Positions 11,054 through 23,900 of a DNA stretch of 64,000 bases are shown piece by piece. The notes beneath the pieces are model-generated. The model was not told the DNA's origin. It was given only the letters and a program-made list of their open reading frames with translations, and searched no databases. A program made the translations under genes and the position numbers. Location: positions 80,821 through 144,820 of the forward strand of contig CAJNYU010003358.1 in the NCBI GenBank assembly GCA_905331475.1. Reading direction: 5' to 3'. This DNA is from Rotaria socialis. Taxonomy: Eukaryota; Rotifera; Eurotatoria; Philodinida; Philodinidae. Numbering within the stretch: position 1 is the first letter of the stretch; each line of letters starts with the position of its first letter.

Positions 11054-13780
11054 CAATCTCTTACTAGTGGTAAAAATGTGTTTTTGATTTGTCTCTGATA
11101 GTAGTTCACATTGATTTTTTTTGACAGAAAAATAATTCACGAGAATACTTGAAATTCATGTTGTTCGCCTTCGTTTTGAATCCGGATTTAAAATAACAGA
11201 TTGTGCTTCCATACAGATTGCATTCCTTCGAAACAAAGTCTACTAAATCTCGGTCAGAAAAAAGTACCTTCGAAGTTTTGAAAATAGTACCCTAAGCACT
11301 GCTTTTCGAATCCAATGTTTTTTCTTGACTATGATAGAATTAGCTTATTGAATCATGTTAAAGATAGTCTAGCGGCTTATCAGATTAATGAACACACACA
11401 CACACACACACTCTTCATTTCACTAGGCAGCTTACATAAAAAAAGTAATGTGATTTATTTAAAACTGTATTGTGTGATACATTTTTGTAGACATCTTTCA
11501 ACCATTGTGCAGTGTTCAAAACCTTCTATCAAATTATTCAAAACCCTCTTAACGAGTACTCAAAAATGCAGATAAAAAAGTGATTACCGCAATGGATCTA
11601 GATAAGGTTCAAGTAGCAGCTATGTGATCAATTCTGCGGGATGTTATTTTCAAAAAGGTTTACCCGAAATTGTAATATAGATGAACGCCAATCAGTTCGA
11701 GTGACTTGCTTGTATAGAACTTTGTTACCTGTTTGAACTTTTATCAGATAGTAGTTTTAAAAAAAATTCCTGTAGTTTTCTCGTTTCTCAACTGTTGCAG
11801 TTACATTATCGAATAGTATTTCGAGAGAAAAAAAATCTCTTGTCTCGAATGAGGACATTTAGACTTTATGAAAGTAGGCTTAAGCGGTTGAAGAAACAAA
11901 ACAGAACATGATGTTGCCCCTTTTAATTTGCTTGACTCATAATACGCTAAGAAAATGATGGCAGCGGTGTCATTTTTCTACTTTCTTTCATCGTCTTCTT
12001 ATGCCAATAGAGGAATAATTAAATATTAGCTTTTCTAATAGTCACTTAATATAACATTTCAACATCGAAAAGTTAGTAGAAATTTATATCACTGAATGTA
12101 CTTAGTCATACTTTTCTCGAGAACTCTAACACTATTTTAATAAAACAGATGTTCTGAAATAATAATGATTGTTTTCATTGATTTTTTTATAACTTGACAG
12201 AACAAATAGAGATTTTACGCGTTCAAATATTTTCATTAATTCTAATGGTACTTGTTTCTTTACTTTAGAGAGAATTAATTAGGTCTTATCGATATAATCT
12301 TAATAAGAGCATCAATATAATACCGTAATCTTTTTCTCGGCAGAAGCTATAAATACTTTACAATACGTAGCAAATCAGGTAAATCTTACATTTTTACTTT
12401 ATTCATTTACCAATCTCTCAATATTTTCTTTGGTAAATAAATAATAAACAACATAAATGGCATATTGTTTTTCTCTAACTACTGAATTACAAAAAAAATA
12501 TTGGCATAGGAAAACGTCGAGAATCTCATCTTATATCGACTATTTCAAAAAAGGTAAAATGCCGATTGATAGTAGATCACTGTTGTTTAGTTCAGAAGTT
12601 TAAGATATACATATTAAAATAGGAATGAATTGGATGTTTTTTATCTCTCCTCATGAATAAACAACTTAGGATTAATTTATTGAAAGGACGAATTTTGAGT
12701 AAAATCGTGATAAAACGTGTAGGATTTTGTCTCTACATCCGTACATTCTTTTTTATTCGAATTCTTTGTATGTAAAAATATGCATCCATCTATTTGGTAT
12801 ACAACAATAGGTTCTCATCTGAATGTAATATTTATTTAGCTAGTGATTTTTCAAATATTTTTTTTTCTTATTCAAATGTCAAATATTTTTTTCCTCTCTA
12901 TCTCTCTTCATCTATTGTTGATGGATCAGGTTTACTGAGACTAGCTTTGCATAATCATTAACTAAGCTTACGAAACAAACGGACGCGTCTACTAAAGCTT
13001 TCTCGGTCGAAGTGACGTACATTTTGCAAAAAATTCACATGGCTTATTAATGTTTTTAGAAGTTGAAACTGTGTAGCAAAAATAAGTATGTATATTCTTC
13101 GCGCAGTTATAGTTTAATAGTAATTTTGTTTAATGGATCAATTTTTTATTGCTTATCAATCTTATTGACAAATGAGATAATTACTCTGAAACACGCATAC
13201 ATCACAAGACAAACAGGAGTCGATGCTTTTAGTGTGGAAAACGAATCCACTTTTACATATGAAAATAAAAAGATTATTGGAATACTCGAGTTTCTCAACT
13301 ATCAAGCTGTTGTGCGAAAAAGAATTCCTCAAGGCAAATGATCTTATGCATATAATTCCCTAGTATGAATTATCTAATTTTTTTCATATAAGTGTGACTA
13401 TAAATAACAATAAGACGGATATGAAAAAGAATGTAAGTTTCGCATGAAAAACAGTTTTTCTTCTCCTTCTCCTTCTTCTTCGTCGTCTTCGACGTAATAG
13501 CTATGAAATGGTTTTTTACTGTTGATCAGCGCCCTCTCATGACATGAACTAATGACGTCAAAACTGATTCATTTGTTTCGTGAAAAAGAAAAGAAAAGAA
13601 GAACGTATCAAATTATACTTAAGAAATGATAATAATAAAATTTTAAGTATCTCTAGAATCTTATTCATTTTATTTTAAATAAATAAATAATTATCATTGA
13701 ATCATTATTTTTATAAATAAAAATAGAAAACTCTATTCATCTATTTGTCATCGTTAGTGTTTCATCGTTCTATTATTTTC
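11054..13780. other. Intergenic, no gene recognised
   Basis: About 2.7 kb between the transposon and the SERINC gene. There is a short (CA)n tract near 11394 and CT/TTC-rich stretches near 13450. Two open frames of 86 and 92 codons (11315-11575, 13063-13341) show no domain, repeat or splice-compatible continuation, and I do not call them genes. Confidence 0.5.
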
Positions 13781-13804
13781 AGATTCAAACTAAACTTAAC
13801 AAAA

Positions 13805-15694
13805 ATGGGTTGTGTTCTTGGAGCAGTAAGTTCATCGATTTTATTTCTTATTAATTTAATAATTTTTTCTCTTCTTCTTCTTTTGTCTTCAGGTTGGTTG
13901 TTGTTGTGGTTCAGCAGCTTGTAGTCTTTGCTGTGCTTGTTGTCCGTCAACACGTAATTCAATTGTAACACGTTTAGCTTATGGAATACTTTTACTTTTT
14001 GGCATGTTTATTTCCTGGATATTTTTAATACCGAGCTTTGCTAATACATTGGCAAAGGTAAAAATTAAAATTAAAAAAAAAAAGAATAACCAATAATCTT
14101 ATATGAATTAGATCCCAGCACTATGCAAAGGTAGTACCGTAGCTGGCATGGAAGTATTTCAAGGACAAATATCATGTGAAAATATCGTTGGTTATTTAAG
14201 TGTATATCGCATTCAGTTTTCGTTCGCTTGTTTTTTTTTTACAATGATGATTTTAATGTTATGCGTTAAACGATCAAAAGACCCTCGAAGTGGAATACAA
14301 AATGGGTAAAATAAAAATAGAAATAATTTATATATATATATATATATGTATTTATGTAAAATATTTTCTATTAGATTTTGGCTTTGGAAAATTTTAGTCA
14401 TTATTGGTATTTGTGTTGGAGCTTTTTTCATACCAAATCAAGGTTTTGCACCAGGTAGAGAATTTTGAAAAAAAAATTGAAAATTAACTAACTTTTAATT
14501 TTAATTTTTAGCTCTTATGGTTATTGGAACTATTTGTGGATTTGTATTTATATTAGTTCAACTAATTCTTCTCATTGATTTTGCTCATAGGTTTGATTGA
14601 AAAAAAGAGAACTTCTTTTGTTTTTAAATTATAATTCTTTTGTTTCTATAGTTGGAATGAAAGTTGGGTTGAAAAAGGTGAAGAAGGAAGTAAAATACAT
14701 TATTGTGGTCTGATATTTTTTACAACAACATTTTATATCATATCGATTGTTGCGATTATACTTTTATATGTTTATTATGCCTCAAAACCAGCTTGTGGAC
14801 TTAATATATTTTTTGTGACAATTAATTTTGTATTATGTATCATGGTTTCTGTTGTATCGGTTTTACCAACGATTCAAAACTATCATTCAACATCGGGCTT
14901 ATTACAATCATCATTTGTTACATTGTATGTTATCTTTCTAACATGGTCAGCTATGACCAGTGAACAACCAGGTAAACATAATTTTGCTAAAGGAAAGAAA
15001 CAAATTCTATTGATTTATTTAGATCCTGTTTGTAATCCATCCTGGTATGGAATTATGAAAGGAGGAAATTCAACACAATATGAAGCAACTGGAAATGGCT
15101 CAGTTGGTGTTACATCAATAATAGCATTGGTTATTTTCTTTGGTTTAATAGTTTATTCAGCGTAAGTTTGTCTGATAGCTTTCTAAGGAAGGTGAATAAT
15201 TAAAGATGGACATTTTTTTCTCTCTCTTGATAGAATGACAAGCTCAACAAAATCTTCAGGTGGGAAATTATTGGGTATTTCCGGTAATGAGGAAACAGGA
15301 AGTCCAGTTCCACAATCTGGTAAAGGAAAAATTGAATAGTGCTTTGCTTTTTAATACAGTATTTTCCAAATTGAATAGAGAGTGGAAAAAGTTATGATGA
15401 CGAAGAGGAAGCAGTCGCATATAATTATTCATTATTTCATTTCATGTTCTTCCTGGCTTCATTTTATGTTATGATGACATTAACAAAGTAAGACGATAGG
15501 CTGTTGTTGCCGTTGTTTTCGTTTATTCTAAAATTGATTTTATTTTTAGTTGGCTTAAACCGTCAAATGATGCTCATAATTTTCGTCAAAGTGATTCAGC
15601 TGTTTGGGTTAAAATAGCTTCATCATGGACATGTTTGGTACTTTATTTTTGGTCTGTTATTGCACCATGTGTATTTCGTAATAGAGATTTCTAG
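13805..15694 (+). CDS. SERINC: Serine incorporator (SERINC/TMS1 family)
   Basis: Multi-pass membrane protein of the SERINC/TDE1 family, linked to serine-derived lipid handling and phospholipid scrambling in endomembranes and plasma membrane. Nine exons: 13805-13825, 13893-14057, 14112-14305, 14375-14454, 14512-14590, 14652-15161, 15234-15319, 15379-15487, 15550-15694. All junctions are GT..AG and in frame. Diagnostic features are the Cys-rich start ([20 protein letters not shown]), [13 protein letters not shown], about ten hydrophobic segments, NPSWYGIM and an acidic cytosolic loop ([13 protein letters not shown]) before the last two membrane segments. It ends [14 protein letters not shown], typical of the family. 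A 3' splice-like TATTATTTTCAG lies at 13771-13782, 22 nt before the ATG. Paralogue assignment within SERINC1-5 is not attempted. Confidence 0.95.
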
Positions 15695-15810
15695 TGAACA
15701 TACGTGTATTTGGCAGAGAAAATTAAACTGACATCTTGTTTTGAATGATCCTGGTTGCAATATTGTATTGTTTATGTTTTATTAGATATCTATCTATCTA
15801 TCTATTAACT

Positions 15811-15898
15811 CCCCCCCCCCTACCCATAATAGAAGCCCCCTTAAAAAATTTTGAACGATGGTCAGTTTAGAAGCCCCGGGAGCTTCTATTATGGGGGG
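15811..15898. repeat. Short hairpin / foldback repeat
   Basis: A C10 run is followed by CCCATAATAGAAGC (15823-15836), whose exact inverse GCTTCTATTATGGG lies at 15882-15895, followed by a G-rich end. The two arms enclose about 45 bp. It lies in the short interval between the convergent SERINC and SIRT1 genes, after a (TATC)n run. Small MITE remnant or transcribed hairpin; not resolvable here. Confidence 0.65.
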
Positions 15899-16054
15899 AA
15901 AGGTATATCTATTGTATTGTTCGTTACATAATTATTTAAGCATCTTATATTCCATAGTTGTAATCTATTTAATTTGTTTTCCTTTTGAACATTGTATAAA
16001 TAAATAAGTGAAAATGAGTAACAAGAACAAAAACAAGTAAACAATGTCATAGAA

Positions 16055-17667
16055 TCATTCTGCATGTTTTCTTGGTAATTCTTCTTCATCTAAATGTTGA
16101 TCTGTATCTTCGTCATCGGATGACAAATTTATTTCAGCACCAGCAAATATATATCGTCGTGGTGAATAGTTTATAAATGATGTATCTCCATTGAATAATG
16201 ACGAATTCTTAAATGATGATAATGTTCTTATTTGTGTTGTTGAGCTGTCGTCTGGTATTTTAGGTTCGATTGTTTTCGGATGAAGTGTTGATACATCCTC
16301 ATCTGAGTGTGAGCATGATTCGATATCATTATCAAGTTTTTGTTTTTTAATTTTATGTGTTTCTATTGATTGATGTAGAGTTTCATATAAAATTTCATTT
16401 AGAGAATGTTCAGTTTGATTTTTCAATGGTCGAAATGATGGATTTAGTTTAGCTAAACGAAGACATAATTCATTTATAATAACATCACAATTGCCCAATA
16501 ATTCGATATCAAATGTTTTATGTGGTAAACTTTCACGATTAATTAATATTTGTGGTGTGTCACTTGGTAATAATTCCGATACAAGTGAAACTGGTTTAAC
16601 TTTTAAACTAGAACCCATAACAATAAGTAAATCACATTTATTTTTATCAATTGAGATTGCTCTATGAAAATCATCTGGTAATTGTTCACCGAAAAACACA
16701 ATATCTGGTTTAAGTATGGCATTATTAACATCTTTCGAACATTTTGGACAATAAGGGATTTTTTGTTGCAAAATTTCATCCTTTATTTCATCACTTTGAA
16801 CTTTATAATGACAACTACGACATGTTGCAGTTGAAAATGAACCATGACATTGTATAAGACGTGTTATTGAACTTAAGTGCTCTAATGAATCAATATTTTG
16901 TGTATAATTTCGCAGTAATTTATCTTGTCGTTCTAATTCAGCTATGAAATGATGTGCTAACGATGGTTGATATTGTCCGGGCCAAATGTCTTTTGCAAAA
17001 CGAAAAAATGGCCGAGGATCATGAGTAAAATAATTTATATCAAACATTGATTGTGGATCAGGCAGTTCAGGAAATTCTTCACGTAATCGAGCATAAACAC
17101 CATCACGAGAACGAAAATCAGGAACTAAAACGAAGGAAATAATCATAAGAAGTCTCTAGTTATTTACATGAATAACTTACTTCCACAACTAACGGATATT
17201 CCAGCTCCGGTTAAGATAAGAATATTTTTTCGTGTACTTATTAGTTCTACAGCATCATCAAGAGTTTTATATTGTTCGAGTGCTTTTCGTTGACGAAATG
17301 GTAAAAATAGATCCATGAAAATTTCGTAAAGAGTCGATTCTGAAACATCGTCTGGTAAACCGGGCAAGATTCGAGATAGTAATGGACGTAAATCAACACC
17401 AGCACGCATTTGTTCATCAAGCCAATCGAATGTTAAATCAACTGGATATTCTCCATCATCATCATCATCATCATCATCATTATCATCATCATCGTCATTC
17501 TCATCACTATCGGATAAAGTTTCATAGGAATCGGAATTTGAAGATTGTTTACTTGATAGTATTTCTGGTGGTTGAACAATTTCAATATTTTGTTTTACTG
17601 TTTCATCAGAGACAACTACTGTGTTAGGTTCAGATGTTGTTTGATTAATTATTGGATTCGATGACAT
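16055..17667 (-). CDS. SIRT1: NAD-dependent protein deacetylase, SIRT1 type
   Basis: Class I sirtuin that removes acyl groups from lysines of histones and transcription regulators using NAD. Two exons: 17667-17181 and 17124-16055, intron 56 nt, phase 1. Product 518 aa. The N terminus holds a long Asp/Asn acidic tract, then the SIRT1-type region (LLSRILPGLPDDVSE; LFLPFRQRKALEQYKTLDDA). The catalytic core has NILILTGAGISVSCG joined over the intron to IPDFRSRDGVYARL, the TQNIDSLE loop, the catalytic His in QCHGSF, the zinc site CRSCH...CPKC, VFFGEQLPDDFH and MGSSLKVKPVS. The C-terminal extension is Ser/Asp-rich with SSDDEDTD. It starts 298 bp from the divergent IFT139 gene. SIRT1 is the best subfamily match. 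Confidence 0.93.
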
Positions 17668-17965
17668 TTTTAATTGTTATACTTTATATCTCGAAATGAT
17701 TGACTGAATGACCTATACAAGATCATCAATTGAGATTTTTGGTATGAAATTTTAAAATTTTAAAATTTAGAATTTTTTTTGAAGTTTTTATGGTGAAATC
17801 TCTCTTGGGAGTTTACCAAAAAAAACTTTCGTTGAATCACATTGTACTAACGACATCTATTAACAATGTTGGAGAGGGTGTTGCCGATGCGTAGTGTCAG
17901 AGTTGAGCATTGGCGATGGTAGAAATATGAAAAGTTAGTTTAGTTGATATTTGAAAGGATTGAAC
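17668..17965. promoter_or_regulatory. Shared intergenic promoter region of SIRT1 and TTC21 genes
   Basis: 298 bp lie between the divergent start codons of the sirtuin (minus) and IFT139 (plus). No gene is present. Both promoters must lie here; no X-box/RFX or other site was identified with confidence. Confidence 0.45.
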
Positions 17966-20900
17966 ATGGCTGAAAAAGATTTATATAATTTAGTAAGCAG
18001 AAAAAGTGTCATTATTCAAGAAGTTCTTGTAAACTATTCTATTTATAGAGTAAAATCTTTTATTATTTTCGCGAACGATATTACAATCAAGCATATACAA
18101 CAGCAAATGAAGGTTTAAAACGTTTTGTTAATGATGGAATACTTCAATTTTATTCTGCCTTGGCTCTACTTATGGATGGTGAGATTTAAAAACAGAATAA
18201 AGAATTTCCATTTAAATTTTATACTAGTAATTCGAATTGTACTTTCTAAAAATGATCAACATTAGAATATTTTGAGTTTCGGACTCATAGAATCACTTCT
18301 GATTTAGAAAACCGATACACTATGTAATTTTACAAAACTAATTTATCTATCGACTGAATCGAGTATTCTGAAAGGTTGATATTGGTGAATGCTCTTAATG
18401 AAATGAATAATAGCTGTTAAAAGAGCATGATTATTTACTGCACCTTGTCAATGAACAAAACGATTGACATATAAAAGACGTGCACAAAGAGACGCGCTTA
18501 TAACTCGTAATGATGTTTTGAAATTGATTATAGATAGTGTTAATTTATTGTTCTGCTCGGTAAAATCTTTTGGAATGAGAACAATCGTTGTCATCACTGT
18601 TCATTAAAATAAAATCAGATGGCAATGTCTAAATTGTAGTTTCTATGATACGAATTAATATAAGAATAGTTCCTATCGAATAACTTATATTTTATCAATA
18701 TTGGGAATTAAGAGTGAATACGAACTTGAAATAACTAGTTAAAGCGACTCTCTAATATTCATTTGAATAAGAATATTAAATTTTAGTACAATTACACGAG
18801 GCTATGCGTGAATTAGAACAATTACGTAATAAACCTGAATTAACAGTAGCAACACTTCTAGCATTAGTACATGGCCATAAACAACATAAAACACCAGGTA
18901 TGCTGCGTATCCATCATATATTCGGTTGTTTCTTTTCTTCAATCTCTCGTCTATACAGATCGTGAAGCAATTGCAGAATTTGAAGTTAAAATCAAAGAAT
19001 TACGTAAACAAGTAGATGATACGGTAAAAGCAAACAATACCATTTTTTGTTTACATATAAAAATGACTTTACTTTCTATATTTAGGCACTCTTTTATGGT
19101 GCTCATACATTATATATCATTGGTAAAGCAGATAAAGCTATGGAATATATTGAACGAGCAACTAAAAAAAATCCAACAAATATTTTTGTAACAAAATTGA
19201 CCTCTATTTTCATTTAATATTTTTGATTTTTATGAAATAGGCTTTAGCTTTAAAGGGTTGGATATTGATTGCTAATGATATTGCTAAAGAATCAAAACAA
19301 TATTTTGATGCTGCTTTAAAGTAAATTAATACGAATTTTATCGATTCATAATTGTTTTTCTTTTTCATTCCTCAAGACTTGAAAGTAATTTTCCTGATGC
19401 TGCATTTGGCTATGCTAAATATCGTGAAATACGTTCTAATTTCTCACAAGCACTTGAATATGTCAATCGTGTATTAGCAACAAAAAGTGATTATCTACCT
19501 GCAGTATTAGAAAATATGAAATTACAATTATGTATGCAAGATTGGGAACAATGTGAGGATGTTGCTCAAAGGTAATTCAGAAGAAAAACCAAAAATTTCA
19601 TTGTTTGTTCTTCTCGTAAATAGAGCATTTCGCATCGATTCAAATTGTGTTGAAGCACATAAGTATCATTATCTTTATCTATTATGTAGAGAAGGAAATT
19701 ATACGGATGTAAGTGTTAAAAAGAAAGAAAAAAATTATGCCAGATTTAAAATTCTGTTATTTATTTACCCAAAGGCTCAACAAGCTTTTAATCGACTTTT
19801 GCAAGCTATTGATATATCGGAACCGAAAGGTGCTTGGCAATATTTTGAAATTTCTCAAGTTGTTGCTAGAGTGGTATGTATCGATGTTTTTATCGATTTA
19901 ATTGAACGAAAAATTGACTTTTTTTAGTGTGGACGAAATTCTCAAATTCTTCATCAAAGTGATATACTTCTTCAACGTGCATTGGAACTCAATTCAACAA
20001 ATGCAGATTATCTGATTGAAGGTGGCTATCAAGCGTTGATGGCAACTAAAATGAATGAAGCTATTAAATTCTATAAATCTGCCGCAAGAACTCATGCAGA
20101 CAATATGGGTGCTGTTTATGGTTTGTTGAATTTCAATTGAAAAAATAATATGCTTCATTAATTGATATTTAAAGGTATTATTCATTGTCAAATATTGGAA
20201 GGAAAATTTGCTGAAGCAAAACAGCAGATTGAATTTCAACACGAAGTTCAAAGTGGAAATCCTGCAGTAAGCCGAACAAGATATAATTAGTTTCTTTGCG
20301 ATACATTTAATATCTTAGTAATTTGGTTTGAAAGTGTTTCCTATCTATTTTGACATTATTGTTTAAACGGAGAGATACTACTGTTTTTTCTATAATAGCT
20401 CAATCGTTATGAGAAATAAACTTTTCGTCTTGTTCGAAAAAAAATTGAGTCGGATTTGTACAGTTCTTTCTCAATTAAACGTGCCACGTTTTGAAACAGC
20501 TATCTTTAAAAATGAGTCAAGTAGTAGTAGTAGCGATGTTGGGAAAGTATTCCAAAGCTTAGCTTTCCTATTTGATCGAGACTAACCTCAAGGAAGACAT
20601 ACCTAGTGAACGATAATCTTAAATTTACTATAAGAATTCATTGAAGGAAGGCCACAGCCGTTGCATCATTTCTCACTGGTAGTGTCTAACTCTCTTCTAG
20701 CTGGCTGACATTCTAAATGGCCTGTAGCTGTGGCTGAGACAATGAGCAAATGATCTCTTTAAATGTTGATAAATTATTTTGTTTGTTTCCTTACTAAATA
20801 AAATCACATGAAAATCATTTCAATTCATCAGAACTAAGAACTTTGTTTTTCCTATACGATACTTCAGTAAACATGAAATATTAAATTTTATTTTTAGGAA

Positions 20901-23900
20901 ATTGCTCATTTAAGAGCTATTCTAGCTAAACACGAAAATGCTATGGCACCCGATCAAATTGTACTATTATTCGATACAGCTGCTGAACAACACTTTAAAA
21001 ATCTTCGAGTTTGTTTTTAATTCATGAATTGAAAAACCATACATTTTTTATTCGATATTCCGTTTTTCTTATAGGGTTTACCATTGGGTAAAAAATATTT
21101 ACTTTGTTTAAATCCAGATTTTATTCTTGAAATCGTTCGTGAATATATGAATAATATTTCATTAAAGGTAATACTGTAAAACTAGTTCAAAGACAGATAT
21201 TTATTTATTTTTATTCATAAAGCCTGTTGAATCTGGTCAATCACTTAATCCATCACTTCGTAAATCGGCTGGTATTTTAGAACAATTAACCAAAGCTGTG
21301 CCAGGTTTACTTGAAGGTCTTTTCCTATTGGCAAAAGTCAAATATTTATCTGGCGATACAGCCGAAGCTAAAAGTGTTCTTCGTCGTATCATCGACCAAG
21401 AAGCAACATATTCAGAAGCATACATTCTTCTAGCACAAGTTTATACTCGCGAAGGAAATACACAGTTAGCATATGAATCATTAGAAAATGGTTTATCATA
21501 TAATTTCGATTTGAAAACTCATCCGATTTATCATTTAATACGTGCGAGAATATTTAAAAAAGAGCAAAAATATGAAGAAGCTTGTAAACTGTTACAAAGT
21601 GCACTCAATCTGCCTGGTGTTAAAAAACGTCACCAACCAGAAACATTAAAAACACCACGATCTAAAAGCGAACAAATGATTTCAAGTGTGCCCATAACAA
21701 TGCAAGATCGTGTTAGTGTCTTTTTAGAATTAGCTGAAATACAAATATTACTCAACCGCGTACATGAAGCCAGTATATTATTACAAGAAGCATCAACTGA
21801 ATTTCAAGGTACAAGTGAAGAATCAAGAATATTATTGACCAACGTTGATCTTGCATTGAAACGTGGTGACATTAATCAAGCCATTGAAATATTAATACAA
21901 ATTAAACCGGATCAAACATATTATTTACAATCGAGAGAAAAACTAGCAGAGATCTATTTAAAACATAGACGAGATAAAAAATTATTTATTAAAACATACA
22001 AAGAACTTGTTGATCGAAATCCAACACCGCAAGCTCTGGTTATACTCGGAGATGCATATATGAGTATTATGGAGGTTTGTATTACTAATAAATAGATAAA
22101 TATTTATCTACAAATTGAAGTAGCTATTAGAGCAACTGCTTTACAATTAATATATGAAATTTTATTCCACGTATTTCAAATGTTTGAGCAGATGCCAAAT
22201 TTTTCCTGCCAATAGGCATATTTTATAGTCAAGAGAGACATTGATATGAGGTTCGACTATGATTTCCTTGAGATTTACAAACGAAATAAGTTCTATAGAG
22301 TGTAACTTTTATTCCATAGATATTATCGGTTTTCAATTTTCTTAGTACCACATACTCTCTCTCCCTCTCTGTCTTTGCCTAAAACATTCAAGTCAAATAT
22401 CTTGTAGTATACATTTTTTTTCCATACACAGTAAAAATTAAATTAAATTAAAATCGACATCATCATTTCTCATTAGCCTGAAAAAGCGATTGAAATTTAT
22501 GATGCTGCACTTCGTCAAAATAATCGTGATATTGGACTAATGAAAAAAATTGGTGAAGCTTATATAAAAACTCATGCGTATACGAAAGCTATTAAATATT
22601 ATGAAGCTATTGTTAAAGCGGAACCACAAAGTGAATTAAGGTAAGTCTCGTGAAGAGATAAGATAAAGAAAGTTTTTTCCAATATTTTTATTTTAGAATT
22701 AATCTCGCTGATCTTCTTAATAAATTAAATCAAAAAGACCAAACGCAACGTATTCTCGATGAATTGCTTAAAGAAGAAGGTAATTTAAAATAGAAGTTGA
22801 TTTTTAATTTTTCGTTTTCTTTAGTGCCGAATACAAATTTTCAACATGCACAACAAATAACAAAAGCCTATGAAATATTTGCAAATATGTTCGAACAAAA
22901 TAAAGAATTCGAAGAGACAAAACAATACTTAGTTCGAGCCAAAGAAAACCAGAAGAAACTACTGAAACGTATTCAACTCGAAGAAGGAGATTTACAAAAA
23001 GAAAATCAAAAAATATATTGCAAGTAATTAGTATTGATCTTTATTTAATTTATGCAATATTTTTGATCTTTTCTAAAGTATTTGTTATCGTTTGGCGTCA
23101 ATGTATTTTGATGAGCATGATTATGAATTAGCTATTAAAGATTTAAAAGAAGCTAGCGCAATTGATGACCGAAATTTAAAAGTTTGTTTTGTTAAATGAG
23201 AAAATTTTAATTTTTGCTTGCTTGTTTTTATCTTATAGGTTCAAATGATGTTATCTAAAGCTTATTTAAATTCAGAACAATATGAACTATGTGAACAAAG
23301 TTGTACATATATGAGTAAAACATTTCCAAATGATATTTCAGTACAAATTGTAAGTTTAATTTAGATTTATTATCAGAAAACTAAATTTTGCTTTTTGTTC
23401 TTGCAGATGATGGCAAATTATTTATTACGTAAAAACGAAATAGAGAAGGCCATTCAACAATATAAAGATATCATTCAGAGAAATCCAAGTAATTTCATAA
23501 CAAACAGAGCTGAATATGTGTTTTTTTTTACTTTTATTTTCGAATAGATAATTTTGATCCATTTGTACAAATGACAAAATCACTTTATCGGGCTGGACGT
23601 TTAGATGAAATCAGTGATATTTTAGAAAAAACAGAACAAAATAATTTACGATCACATAACGATGCTGCTTTTAATTTTGCAAAAGGTTTATTAACTTAGT
23701 AAGTAGGGCTTTGATAGAAGAATATATAAATTCACTTTTTTTTATCAACACCCACATTCAATGTTACAATTATTCTTAGTAGGACATGTACTGATGTTCA
23801 CACGAGCATATTTAAAATAATACAGCGGTGTATTGGCTAACGGAGAACTTAGAAGTGCTGAGAGTTAATAAAAAAAAGAGTGTGTTGTAATCAGAGATCG

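Noticed and set aside
13063..13341. 92-codon plus-strand open frame
   Set aside because: No motif, no splice-compatible partner exon and no Kozak or trans-splice context. In such AT-rich DNA a frame of this length can occur by chance.
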